Below are positions 11,555-23,692 of a stretch of DNA of 64,000 bases, one piece after another. The notes beneath the pieces were generated by a model. It saw only the letters and a program-made list of their open reading frames with translations. It made no database searches and had not been told where the DNA came from. Source of the stretch: Gigaspora rosea (lineage: Eukaryota; Glomeromycota; Glomeromycetes; Diversisporales; Gigasporaceae); the NCBI GenBank assembly GCA_003550325.1, contig QKWP01000408.1:1-64000 (forward strand). The letters are read 5' to 3'. Made by a program: the position numbers and the translations under genes. Position 1 is the stretch's first letter, and the number at the start of each line of letters is the position of its first letter.

Positions 11555-11994
11555 ATTATATAATGTAGTTGTTTCAATTATATAATGTAGTTGTTTCTTT
11601 TACATTTATGAATAATGCAATATAGTACAAATAATTTGTCAATATAGCTAATACATTATTAAAACGTATGAATTATTCTGCAAAATTCAATTGTAGCGAA
11701 TCAATTAATGCATATATATAATAATCAACTTATTCGAATTTTACATTCAAATTGTAGTGTATATAAATTTTAATATAATTTTCTGCTATTCAGTAAAGCA
11801 TAATTCTTGTAATTTCGAAAACGGAACTTTAGTTCAGAAAATTTAAACTCAGTTTCGTAACTTTTTTTTAGGGGTATGCTAGGGTGGTTAGGAAAATCTG
11901 TCATCGGGCTTTTAATATATTTTTACTGAACTTAATCCATTTGATTTACTTGCCGATATAAAATATAATTGAAAGCCCGATGTTTGTTAATGTG

Positions 11995-12080
11995 AAATGA
12001 TTACATTAAACATACATATATTTTGAACCACGATTATAAATGATTACATTAAACATACATATATTTTGAACCACGATTAT
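11995..12080. repeat. Perfect 43-bp tandem duplication
   Basis: Two identical 43-bp units (11995-12037 and 12038-12080, beginning AAATGATTACATTAAACATA) lie head to tail directly before the left end of the foldback element. Perfect identity implies a recent event. Bases 11555-11994 contain nothing recognised. Confidence 0.9.
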
Positions 12081-13408
12081 ACATGTGGGTCTAAATTATT
12101 TTTGGCCTGCCGTAATTCCGCAATGCAGAAATTATTTTAGGCAGTCTAAACCATAAATATTTTCGGCTGCCTAAAATATTTTAGGCAACCTAAATATTTT
12201 CGACTACTAAATGTTTTAAATGTTTTAAAACATTATTCTTCAATAATACATTATCGATTATTCTCTGTTACTACATTTTTTTTGCATTATTAATTCATAC
12301 TTACGTATCTGTTCTCTTATAAATCAAGTATACCTGTTTGCTACCAAAGATAGTAATTTTTTAATTCCTTTGCATATTCTTAAAATTTTTGCCAAGGTAC
12401 AAAATATTCGAATAAATTAAAATTGCTTGCATGTAGTTTACATAAGTACGTAATGATTAAAATAGTTCAAGTGATACGATTTTCTAATTTTCAATGAATA
12501 TTCGAATGTATTCTTGTAATGTATGAAAATTGTAGATATGTAATATTTAGACGAGCATATATTCATTATTATTCGCTTTTTTTTATTAATATTTTTTTTT
12601 AATTATTTAATTTTTTACTTTATTATTTTATTGCAATTTTATTTGGATACATTAATTCGATTTTATTGAGTTTTTATTTATTTAATGGAACCAGGTTCAC
12701 TCGGTTTCAATCAACTCACCAGTATTACTTCACAGAAAACTTAATTTCGCAGATTATTTTGTAATCGATTAATTCTGTTTCATAAAAAGTTATTTCACCA
12801 AAAGCTAATTTCGTAGGTAAATTAATTCTAATCATTGTTAAGTTTGGGTTTACCTTTTTTGCGGAACACTAGTCACATGGTTATGCAATTGGGTAAATCA
12901 TGTAGTACAAACAAATCACATGGGCGGACATTAATATATGCTCGTCTATGCTATCTACAATTTTCATACATTACAAGAATACATTCGAATATTCATTGAA
13001 ATTTAGTATTCGTAATAGTTGAACTATTTTAATTATTACATACATACGTATGTAAGCTACATGCAAACAATTTTAATTTATTCGAATTTGTACCTTGGCA
13101 AAAATTTTAAAAATTTGCAAAGGAATTAAGAAATTACTTCTTTGGTAGCAAACAGGTATACTTGATTATAAGAGAACAGATATGTAAGTATGAATTAATA
13201 ATACAAAAGAATATAGTAATAGAGAATAATCGATAATATATTATTGAAGAATAATGTTTTAAAACATTCAGCAGTCTATAATATTTAGATTGCCTAAAAT
13301 ATTTTAGGCATTTTAGGCAGCCGAAAATATTTACGGTTTAGACTGCTTAAAATAATTTCAGCATTATAGCATTACGGCAGGCCAAAAACAATTTAGACCC
13401 ACATGTAT
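12081..13408. mobile_element. Large foldback element, about 1.3 kb, TA-type
   Basis: The left arm (about 12081-12570) and right arm (about 12930-13408) are inverted copies at roughly 85-90% identity by eye. They start CATGTGGGTCTAAATT and end with its complement; TA on each side fits Tc1/mariner-type insertion. Subterminal words such as CCTAAAATATTTTAGG form further small palindromes. The 360-bp centre is AT-rich and non-coding, so the element is non-autonomous. The arms are unusually long, giving strong hairpin potential. Confidence 0.75.
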
Positions 13409-13859
13409 ATGTACAAGACGATGTGAGTGCATTCTACGTGATAATGTAAAAATTCAAATTTTTTAATCATGTAAATTTTTTTACTGTTGTGCTTTTTTTT
13501 TATTGATTATGCGATTTTTTATTTAAATTATAAAGTAGTTTTTAATATAACTATAATTTATACAAATTTATATTTTTGTTCAATTTCTTTTTTATATAAA
13601 ATTTTATATAAATTTTTATCACTTTTTATTTATGCAAATGAGTGTTTATTATATAAGTAATATTATTAATGGTCATATAATTTTTATGACTTGGTCATAC
13701 ATTCTTATCTTTTTAATTTTTCACCAATTGAGAAATAATTTACTTCGTTTCAAAAATTTAAGAATGACTTAAGTCAATTTGCAATCAACCTAAATTGTGA
13801 ACAATTATAAATAGATTATACTTTTATAACACGTGAGTATGGGTAATAAAAAGTGCTGA

Positions 13860-14905
13860 CTAGTTAGAAATTGAAATTACAATTCTTTCCAAAAATGAAC
13901 AAAAAGATCATTGCTTTTAACTAAAATAGGATTTCTTAAAAAATCAGCATAAGTGACCGACTACATTTCTTGTTACATCAGAAACGTGATCGCCAAAAAC
14001 TCAAAAATATTTTACAGTAACATGTGATAACCACAAAATGCATGTAAATTAAATTTACATATTCTCACCTTCTTGAACTACCATTAATTATTAACATCGG
14101 CTTTGCATAATATATAATTAATAATCAGTAACGTCATCTTTGCATCAAAAAGCGTGATCTACATGCAAAAATGAATAAATTACTCCTACCAAAAAAGGAT
14201 TTTGTGAAAATCAGCAAAGTGGACATCAAAAAAATTGAACGACCACATTTCATTGGGGTATTCGGTCAACAATGTTTGACAAAACTATATGTGGTATTAT
14301 ATGGAAATTAATTATTGGAGATTTTTTTTTTGAATTTAATGATCAGGATAGTGATCGATCACTTTTTATATATAATTTAATAGTAAGGAATGACTTGTAT
14401 GTCTAGAGCGAAAATAGCTTTATTTTTTTCAATTATTTTAACACAAATCGATTCTTAAACACCTTTATAACAAAGTTGCGTTAAAATATTGTATTCTATT
14501 ATTAAATTTTTTGCCCACAATAAAAATACCTCTCTTAGAATAGTTACAACATGAAATAGAATTTTTGTAAAGAATCAGCATGAAATTTAAATATTAATGT
14601 TAAAAAAGGTTCAATGTAATTTTGTTATAAAGGTGTTTAAGAATCGATTTATACTAAAACAATTAAGAAAAATAAAGCTATTCACTCTAGACATCTAAAA
14701 ACACACAAGTCACTCTTTACTATTAAATTATATATAAAAAGTGATAAAAAAATCCCAGTCACTATAGATCACTATCCTGATCACAAATTAAAAAAATCCT
14801 TAATAATTAATTTTTATATGGTACCACATATAGTTTTGATTTACATAACACCCCATGTTACAGATTCCATGTGATGGTACTGGTATAACTGTCAGTTTTA
14901 TGAAT
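13860..14905. repeat. Composite inverted-repeat cluster, family shared with 42365-43065
   Basis: Segments at 13893-13995 and 14168-14275 share the order GGATTT..AAAATCAGCA..AGTG-GAC..ACATTTC with each other and with the reverse complement of 42420-42500. Nested within is a clear inverted repeat, 14280-14838, ending CAAAACTATATGTGGTA and its complement. Its arms of about 200 bp surround a 150-bp centre. At 14868-14900 a terminal motif (complement of ACCAGTACCATCACATG) matches those at 42373 and 43012. No ORF. Bases 13409-13859 hold nothing recognised. Confidence 0.6.
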
Positions 14906-16257
14906 TTGACTGTCTACTTGTACAAAATTAACTGTTTAAGAGTATGGACTAGATCAACAAAACCTGTATTAGATATACTGTAGAACTGAATGTAAAGATT
15001 AGTAAAAATCTTAACCATTGGTGCATATTGTTTTACTAAAATATATGGTATGGATAACCAAGAATGTACCGTATGGGTATAAAATACCTAAATTCGATTA
15101 TCGTTTTTACTATATCCGTTTTACAAAAGCTGTAACCGGATGGCCCCTAAGGATAAACGGATAACCCTACGGATAGACAAATAATCCCTACGGACTGGTT
15201 AACCAGCGGATATTACGGAGTATATAACACACGTACGTGTTTACTAGTTTTAGTTTATGCTTATAAAAAAAAAAAAAACTCATCACAAAATAACAAAATG
15301 ACGGTGTCGAAAGAAAATATGAGAAATCATGATTCTGAATAATTAGGGAAATGATTTCTAATGTTTACTATTAATCTCTTGATTTCAATGGGCGGCGCAT
15401 CGATTATAAATTAAAAACCCTAGCGTCAAATTTTATCAAATATAACTCCAAAATAGCAAAAAAAAAAAAAAAAAAAAACACTTTCAGCATTTCTATTGGG
15501 CAAAGAAAATTTAACTATACATCGGCTGAGCTGCCCACTAAGGTGCGTCGCCGGCCGATGGGCCCGGGTCAGCAGTATCACCAATTATAATGATTCCATG
15601 ATTTTAGAGTGAGGGTAAAACTAATCGTTTTATCTTCATTCTTATCATGGAAATCATTGTAATTCTAAGTATTGTCATATTAAAAATTTAATATCAGAAA
15701 AATAGATAGTAAATGAGGGTTGAAATTTATTATACAGATAATAAATTAAGCACAGACTTTGAACGTACCTAATTACTGGCATTAAAAAAAATGCAATTTA
15801 TTTCCATATTTCTTTTCATACTCGAAAATGATTCACATTTAATTGTCAAGGTTTATTGCATTAATGCATGCATTACCTTTTTATATGTAGATTACTCATA
15901 ACTGCGCATTCCATAAATGATCTTAAATAAAGCGTAGGTCAATTAAATAAAATATACCGATTTAACTTACTGTAAAAGGTACCTAGTTAGAATTTACAAA
16001 TATTTTTTTGAATACATTCGCAGATATATCCAAATATTCAGCCCAGATAGCTTAAATATACGTATGTACATCTATGATGTAGATTATATCTTCATGAGTG
16101 CTTATTCTACATGATTATTTAACATTTCTAAGAACGGAATCAACATCATGTAAAATAATTACGTACAGTATAAGTATCAGCTTTTTTTACACAACAAAAA
16201 AGTCTTTATTAAAATAATTGACAAAATTATATATAAAATTATTTTTACAATATAGTC
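14906..16257. other. Intergenic with poly-A and GC island
   Basis: This stretch contains degenerate CGGATAA-type repeats (about 15110-15215) related to those in the MITE at 494-678. An A-rich run at 15460-15479 is followed by a GC-rich island, 15520-15575 (GCGTCGCCGGCCGATGGGCC). The island could be part of a short retroposon, but tRNA A and B boxes were not found. No gene is supported. Confidence 0.4.
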
Positions 16258-17519
16258 ATGAAAAGCATTTTAATAAATATTATATTCTTTGTTTTTGCAT
16301 TATCAAATTATCTGATAGTTAATAGTCAAGAACAAAAGAACCATTGGCGAAATTATGGAATATAACAAATGATGAAATACCTAAATATTTAAATATTGAG
16401 AAGAACTTATCTATTGCGGATGAAATCTTAAAGCCATTATTGGATGATGATGATTTTGGTGGAACTTATCTCGATGTATTACAAAATACGATATTTATTA
16501 ATACTATAAACTTCACTAAAGCCGAACAAATAAAAAACCTTACCCAAATAAGTCAATATATAAATCTATTAAACTTTTCAAGTGCACGTAATTCTACTGC
16601 TAGATTAAATTATGGAATTCAAGAGATAAAAAAATTTTCTAAATTCTATAGACCTACTACTTTTACGGTTTATATTGATGCAAAAGTTAATAATATTGTC
16701 ATAGGCTCATGCAGTGAAAATCGTAATAAAAATGCAGCATTTATAAATCGTGCTAAAATATATTATCCAATCTTCGATTATTATTTTTGTAATAGAACAG
16801 ATAATAATATATCTAGTCTAAATAATATGAAACTTGAAAATAGAAATATAGTTGAAAGAATATTAGCTGGAGATGGTTTACTTCGATATAATGATATTAA
16901 TAGAACTGGAGAAGAATGTTCAGCGGGTTTTTGGGCTCGAGTTGCAAATTTTTCTTACATTGCAACTGCAGGACATTGTTTTGAGAAAGATGTTTATTTT
17001 TATCTCTTTCCATGGAATTCATCTGATTTCAAAAAAATTCGTATTGGGCGAATGTTATCTCATTACCTAGATACAATGGATTTTGGCTTAGTTTATATAA
17101 GCAATAAAAATGTTTCACCAGTACCGAGTATAAGGAATACAGATTCTATACAATATAAAGAATTATTAATAAAAGATCATATAGTTGTATCTAGCAATGG
17201 TGCTCATTTATGTATTTCTGCCCTTAAATCACATGTTAAATGTGGATATGTAAAAGCGTTAAGTGGATTTGCTGAAGCTATAAATGAAGATGGACTTTTT
17301 GAAAATATATTTGTTGTAAGCATGCATGCGTTAGAAGGTGATAGTGGAGGGCCCGTATTTTCTTATAAACAAAATCTTATACATACAAGTCTGAATGGTA
17401 TAATATCGTCAGGTTATGGTTATGATATTAATGGTGATATTAATAATGCTATTATTGAAGTTATGCCTATAGATTTTATTTTAAATCGAACTGGTATCAA
17501 TGTTGTTACAGCTAATTAG
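16258..17519 (+). pseudogene. Secreted S1-family serine protease (streptogrisin/alpha-lytic-like), frameshifted
   Basis: The enzyme would hydrolyse proteins outside the cell. ATG 16258 begins a convincing signal peptide (MKSILINIIFFVFALSNYLI, cleavage near NSQ). The mature frame is open from 16344 to TAG 17519 but is one base out of register. The A-run at 16334-16337 is one A short compared with the intact paralogue at 40257. The body has a propeptide with FGGTYLDVLQN and FTVYIDAKVNNIVI, like the bacterial alpha-lytic propeptide, then a catalytic domain with His in TAGHCF (codon 16974), Asp in MDFGLV (17079) and Ser in EGDSGGPV (17343). Everything after the lesion is intact, so this is either a very young pseudogene or a homopolymer sequencing error. 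AATAAA lies at 17631. Confidence 0.85.
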
Positions 17520-18265
17520 TGGTTTGAGACTTTGGTTATTTTTTTATAAGCTTTTACTATTATGTTATGTTCAAACTATATTTGATCATGTTCTAACTTA
17601 ATGTTATGATTATGAAATTTTAAAGATTTTAATAAATGTTTAATATCAATTGCCACATTTATTAATGAAAACTAAGCAATTCAACTTATAACTTACTTAA
17701 ATCGCTGCATTACTGTATTATGGCACATTGGAGTGATCTGAACCAAATAAATCAAACCTATATATGATCGCTAAATATTTTAAAATTACAGTATTATATA
17801 ACGTATTTTATATAGAGTATTGCTAACTTTCCCACCTGGTGATGTTTAACTACCCTATATTTACCAATCAGATCGCAGGATCTTGTGTAACAAAATAAAG
17901 ATAATTTTAAGAAATTTAAAAAAAATTAAAAATTATCAATATTGCAAATTTTTATTACAAAAACTAGCTTTGGGCTATTAAATAACGTTTTTAGCATTTA
18001 AATTTGCATATAAATAATTTACACACTAACTTAATATAGCCAATATTCTAACTCCAGTCTTTAAAGAAAATTTTTTAATAAAAAACATCTATAAAATAAA
18101 GGGTGGTTAAAATTTATAATTTTAACCAGGGGTTAAAATTAGTTAAATTCTTTTTAGAGTTTTGAAACCCTATTATTATAGGAATGAAATTAAACTAAAA
18201 TTTCAAGTTTTATAATAAGTTATAAATATTAGATATTATAGTATTTAAATTTATTTGGTCAACAC

Positions 18266-18373
18266 TATAGATGCTAGTGAAATTAATTTCACCAATTCAC
18301 CAATTCACTACCAATTCACCTATAGTGGTGAAATTATTTCACCACATTTTACCACATTTCATTAGCATCTATA
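18266..18373. mobile_element. Tiny hAT-like MITE, 108 bp
   Basis: The ends TATAGATGCTAGTGAAAT and ATTTCATTAGCATCTATA are inverted copies with one mismatch. The flanks GTCAACAC (18258-18265) and GTCAGCAC (18374-18381) match at 7 of 8 positions. The interior repeats AATTCACC. Bases 17520-18257 and 18374-18880 contain no recognised gene. Confidence 0.7.
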
Positions 18374-18888
18374 GTCAGCACTAACATAAAATTTAACTGA
18401 TATAAGTTACATAATTTAATGTTAAGATACTATATTATCAGTAAATTAAAAGAAAATTAATTTAAGTTACTCATGCTTTTTTTTTTTTTTTTTAGATAAG
18501 TTACCCAATTACTTTGATGTTAATTATAAATTTGGCTGATAATAAGTCAAGTAAAACAACTCCAGTGTTACCACTCTAAAAAATTTTACAAATTTTAAGA
18601 TCAAAGTGTAATAGAAAAGAAATTAAAAGAATAAAATAAATTATTGATCAATCATAACTCAAAGTTTATCTATAAATTACCTTCTGCATACTAACAAAAA
18701 GTTTTCTTTAACAACTTTTGGTATTAATGAGACTCTATCTATCATAATGTAGCAGTAAATAGTTTCAGCGAAAATTTTCATTTTGTAAAGCTAGAGTAAT
18801 ATTGAATGTAAAATTAATGCCAAAAGTGGTTAATTATAATTTCTGAGAGGTGATAATTTATCTGTTACCTTTGCAATTGGTAATTTAT

Positions 18889-19432
18889 GTCAGGGATGAT
18901 GCTGAAATCCACGTGATCTATGTATTATCAGATCTCCTACAATTTCTAAAAAATCGTATAAACAATCAATCTATTAGTAATCAAAACAATCCGAATGCTA
19001 TAACTGGTCGGTATGCCTATATGCGCATAAATCGCATTCTTGATACCTATATACAGAAGACCTTCTAACTGTATCAAAAAGGTGACCCTAACCTAACCCT
19101 AACCCTAACCACGAAGCAAAAAGCGTCTATAAAAACCACTAACAAAAAAAAATTTAGTTAAATCTAGTATAGTTCATGGTTAGGGTTAGGGTTGGGTTAG
19201 GGTCACCTTTTTGATACAGTTAGAAGGTCTTCTGTATATAGATATCAAGAATGTGATTTATGCAACATATAGGCATATATTGAATTAACCCAACCACTAC
19301 ATTCGATTGTTTTGATTACATAGTGTAGATTGATTGTTTATACGATTTTCAGAAATTTTAGGAAATCTGTTGCATACGAAGATCACATGGATTTCAGCAT
19401 TATCCGATTTCAGCATCATCCCCGACAATTTA
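18889..19432. repeat. Inverted repeat carrying telomere-like arrays at its inner ends
   Basis: Arms of about 220-250 bp (18889-19110 and 19178-19432) are inverted copies. The inner end of each arm is telomere-like: CCCTAACCTAACCCTAACCC at 19086-19110 and the complementary GGTTAGGGTTAGGGTTGGG at 19178-19202, separated by a 67-bp AT-rich spacer. TTAGGG is the usual fungal telomere repeat. The outer parts of the arms are unique-looking AT-rich DNA with no ORF. A head-to-head fusion of two ends, or a foldback element that captured telomere repeats, would both give this pattern. Confidence 0.8.
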
Positions 19433-20694
19433 TGAGGCTAGTTTAAGTTCTATTTCGCAATAAGTATAAAACTCGAAAGTTACAAAGTTATATCATTAAC
19501 AGTACAGTTAAATTTAAGAATGCCATAATAAATGCCTAGACTATGAATAGTGCTAATAGACAATAACCATTTGATTATCATTAAATAAATAACCAATTCT
19601 AATGCTAACTCTAAAACATCCACAGAAATTTACTCTGTCCCTAAGCAATGTCCATAGGATTTCTACATATTAAAGATAGCAAAAATAGGTGATGATTATT
19701 GGATATATTTGAACCCAAGATATTAACTCAAGAATAAAAATACTAGTGTTTTATAATTAATGACTCAGCATCCGATTTCATATAAAATAGATGACATACA
19801 GTATTAATTTCAAAATAATGTGTTCTCAAGCAACTCCCTCAATGTGATTTGATAGAGATTTCAATTATTGCAATAATTGTGATTGTTATTTGAGTAGACA
19901 ATCCTTGCTTTATTTATGTTTTCAGCAAATCGTAGCAAAAAAAAAAAGAAATAGGTGATTATCCAATAACAAATATAATCCATTCAGCAAAAACTAAGGT
20001 AGGGTATAACTAAATACATAAAACATATAAAAAAAATTACCTTGTTTATATCTGGGGATATAACTCAAGTTGGGGTATAACCCAGTGGGGATATAAACCA
20101 GGTAAGACTGTAATAATTTTTACGATTATAATTTCACTAAAGATCTATGACATTAAGTAAAGTGCTTGAACAACCTTTTTTTATTCTATCAATAAGTAGT
20201 TATAGCCAATTGTTAACTCGATGATAAAAAAGGATTGTCTGCATCTTCAGACTTTTTTTAGTTAAGCAACAATTTACTCTATCAGTTTTTTTGACCTCTG
20301 ACTATTTAAACTTTTATATCCAATTTCCAATCAATTGATTTAGGCACTTGAGAACACCAAAAGTGATATATAAATTCTATTTTTTTTAAAATTAATAATT
20401 TTACAACATTGCTTATTGTTAAATGTCTACAAAAAAAGTTAATTTTATCACCGGCTACAACTATTTAATTTTCTGATTCATAATGTTAAAACAAAAAAAA
20501 ATTTTTTAAATTCCCACTTATTTTTGAAATAAGTTAATTCTGATTTGCAAATTTGGTTAATACTATAAGGAAGAAAACCTCACAATCAGATTAATTCTAT
20601 TTAGTTAAATCGAAATAAATCCAAATCTTTAAATACAATTTTTTTTTTTATCCTTTTGATATCTAATTTGTATATCATGACATTTAAATTTGTA
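19433..20694. other. Intergenic, nothing recognised
   Basis: AT-rich DNA with a short GGGGATATAAC-type direct repeat near 20055-20100. No coding or RNA gene is supported. Confidence 0.4.
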
Positions 20695-21137
20695 CAGTAC
20701 CGGACAGCAAAAACCTTCCAATTTTTTTTTTAGGCCGCCAAAATTGAGAATTTTATAACAATTCTGATTGGCCAATTTTTGTATAACAAAATTTTGATTG
20801 GTTAAAAATATAAAAATATTTTTTTTTATATAATAAACACCAAAATTTTGGATTTTTATATAAATATTAACCAATCAAATTACAAGCACATTGATTTGCA
20901 TCAATCTGATTGGTCGATTGTCCTGAGCCAAATTTCTGCTTTACTATTAAAGTTGCTAAACTTTAAACCCTTATAACTTCTTTAAAAAGCAAGATATCAA
21001 AAAGCTGTTTTATAGATTTGTAGTTTAGTTTACAAATAAAAAATTTGTAAGAGGGATTTTAAAATAATTACTTGTTGTAAAGTTATTAGACTTTAAATAA
21101 TGCTGAAAAAATGGATAGTTTTCGCTAACTGGTACTG
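20695..21137. mobile_element. Tc1/mariner-like MITE (copy A)
   Basis: The inverted ends CAGTACCGGACAGCAAAAAC and the complement of GTTTTCGCTAACTGGTACTG flank about 440 bp. TA precedes the left end. The interior contains several CCAATCA/TGATTGG words and a TTTAAACCCTTATAACTTC block that recurs at 44176-44527 in reverse order. Non-coding. Confidence 0.7.
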
Positions 21138-21532
21138 TGTATCATGTACGTATGTACATACGAATTTAAATGTCATGTCATACGAATTTAAATATCATGT
21201 ACGTACGTACATATGAAATTGATTTCAAAAAGGGATGCTCATGAGATTTACTAATTTTTTCCATTATTATTGCTCAATCATATGACTTTATTTACAGTAC
21301 AAGGAAAAACATATGGGGATTCTGTCTGCTATCATTTTACCGGCTTTGTAATACATAGTAAGATAACTAGATCCTAAATATTTTTAACCAAATCAACTAT
21401 ATGCTTTTATGCAAATTGCACTAAGAAACAAACTATTTCATTCTAAGAATACCAAGAAAATCTCATAGCCACAAAGAGAATCAGTTAAATTAATTGCATT
21501 ATATATAGCGTGAATGCAATACTTACCCATAG

Positions 21533-22950
21533 GTCTTTGCACTACTATTTCAGCCACAGAGCCTAATCCAAATATGAGGTTCTTGCTAATGATGTCTGAT
21601 GCAACTCACGTGACCTAACGCAACTAGTATTGGAATATGACCAGGTCATAACAGGTCTTATCAAAGTTTAATTAGTAAGATTATATGACAATAGTTATTT
21701 AATTTTATTAATTAAACTTGGTAATATAATCTGTTATGACTTTGTCAAATGATCTTAGCAATTGAACTTAGTAATATGACCTGCTATGATCTGTTATAGG
21801 ACTTTTTTGTGATATGACCTGTTATGACTGGTCATAACAGGTCATATCACAAAAAATTTATATAACAGGTTATAACAGATCATATTACTAAGTTCAATTG
21901 CTAAGTTCATTTGACAAAGTCATAACAGATTATATTGCCAAGTTTAATTAATGAAATCAATAACTATTGTCATATAATCTTACTAATTAAACTTTGATAT
22001 AAACTGTTATGACCTGGTCATATTCCAACACTGAACGCAACTACTCATGTGACCTTAAAACATAATGGTTATGCGTCATATGTCAGTGACACAACTTATG
22101 GTTTCATTAAGTTGTGTCAAGATTTCGTTATTCTTCATCAGCTGCATCAAGCATCTATAGTCCTTGCACTACTACTGTAGGCATGGAGCTGATCCTAATA
22201 TGAGGTCCTTGCACTGCTATTGCAGCCACAGAGCCTAATAAAAAACTAGAGATCCTTGTATGCTATTCCAATTGTGAAGTCTGATAATAACATGAGGCCC
22301 TTGCACTGATATTGCATCTGCGGAGCCTAATGAAATAAAAGGTCCTTGCACTAATACTGTAGCTGCAGAGCCTATTTACAATATGAGGTCCTTGTGCTGC
22401 TATCATAGCCATGGAGCCTAACCAAAATATGAGTCCTTGCCTAATTACCATATCAAGTCCTTGTACTGATATCACAGCCACAGAGCCTAATAAAAACATG
22501 AGATGAGGTCTTTGCACTGCTATCAACCATAGAGCAAATCAAAACATGGGCCCTTGCCCTACTACTATAGCCATAGAGCCTAATGAGGTCCTTGCACTAC
22601 TATTGTAGCTATGGAGCCTAATCAAAGCATGAGGCCATTGTAGCCATAAAGCTTATTATAATAGAGGCCCTTGCATAGTCATGGAGCCTGATCACACTTA
22701 CACTATTGTCATAATCATGAAGCCTAATTATCAATAATCTTTGTACTGCTAATCACAACCACAGGATCTAACTACTAAATATAAGATTCTTGCACTGCTA
22801 TTGCAGCTATAAAACCTAGTCACAATATGAGGTTTTTGTACTACTATTGCAGCTGTGATGCTTAATTATTGAAAAAGAGGTCTTGCACTGTTATTATAGT
22901 CACAGAACCTAATCACTAATGTGATGTCCTCACACTGCCATTATAACCAT
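21533..22950. repeat. Degenerate minisatellite, about 46-bp unit, many copies
   Basis: Roughly eighteen diverged copies of a unit built on GAGGTCCTTGCACTGCTATT then GCAGCCACAGAGCCTAATCA. They begin at 21533, are interrupted by a hAT MITE at 21625-22033, and resume from about 22140 to 22950. Any frames are accidental, since the units differ in length and carry stops. One isolated unit copy appears at 53072-53105 inside a hAT element. Confidence 0.8.
21625..22033. mobile_element. Spacer-less palindromic hAT MITE
   Basis: A 409-bp near-perfect palindrome: left end TAGTATTGGAATATGACC, right end the complement of CAGTGTTGGAATATGACC, meeting in the middle around 21825-21840 with almost no spacer. 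A perfect 8-bp duplication AACGCAAC flanks it (21617-21624, 22034-22041). It was inserted into the minisatellite. Confidence 0.93.
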
Positions 22951-23166
22951 TGTCCGAAGGGTGGGAAGGGTGAGATGATAGAGCCAGCCTTCACTACAAG
23001 GCGAGCAATAGTAAAAAGAAAATAACTTTTTAACTAAAAAAACACCCTTAAATATCTTTCCTTTTTCATTTATCCATAGTATGTAATCTGATTTCAACAA
23101 TCATATGCAATTTCAATATACACTAGAAAATACCTGCATCAAACAAGATACCATACAACCCAATAA

Positions 23167-23692
23167 GGGGGCATCCATAAATAACGTTATGTACCCCCTC
23201 ATAGTAGCGCTGGACCCCCCTCTACTATATAAAAAAATTTTTCAAAATCCGTATGTTTATATATAAAATTTTACAAAAACTTGAATATATTATGATGCAG
23301 TGATCCAATCTGGATAATTTTGGTACCATTCGATTCGTCTCTATGAGACGAATCCAATGGTACCAAAATCATTTCATTTGGATAACTGGATCACGTTTTA
23401 TTAACGAAATACTATTGATTTTATAGTAATTTTATAAGAAAACATAATAACCAATAGTATTTCGTTAATAAAACGTGACCCAGTAATCCAAATCGAATGA
23501 AATTGATATCATTCGGATCCTCTCCTCGAGAAGATTCGAACGGTACCAAAATCACCCAATTTGGACTACTGGGTCAAGTTTTAGACAAATTTTAATAAAA
23601 AAATTGCATTATGTTGGGGGGACCCACTTACATAGTGGAAAATCGTTATATTTGGGGGACCCCCCAAACATAACGTTATTTATGGATGCCCC
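23167..23692. mobile_element. PIF/Harbinger-like MITE with nested palindromes
   Basis: The terminal inverted repeat GGGGGCATCCATAAATAACG / complement, about 25 bp, has TAA on both sides (23164-23166, 23693-23695), fitting the 3-bp TTA/TAA duplication of PIF/Harbinger. Inside are two copies of a roughly 100-bp palindrome (23298-23396 and 23476-23578) and, between them, a third inverted pair (ACGTTTTATTAACGAAATAC at 23393 and its complement near 23475). No ORF. Bases 22951-23166 and 23693-24200 are non-coding, with TTTTTTTAATTAA runs at 23895-23960. Confidence 0.8.

Noticed and set aside
15520..15575. GC island next to poly-A, possible SINE or tRNA-derived element
   Set aside because: A and B box promoter motifs and flanking duplications were not found.
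22263..22526. Minus-strand frame with repeated peptide words
   Set aside because: The repetition comes from the 46-bp minisatellite; unit lengths are not multiples of three throughout and stops interrupt other units.
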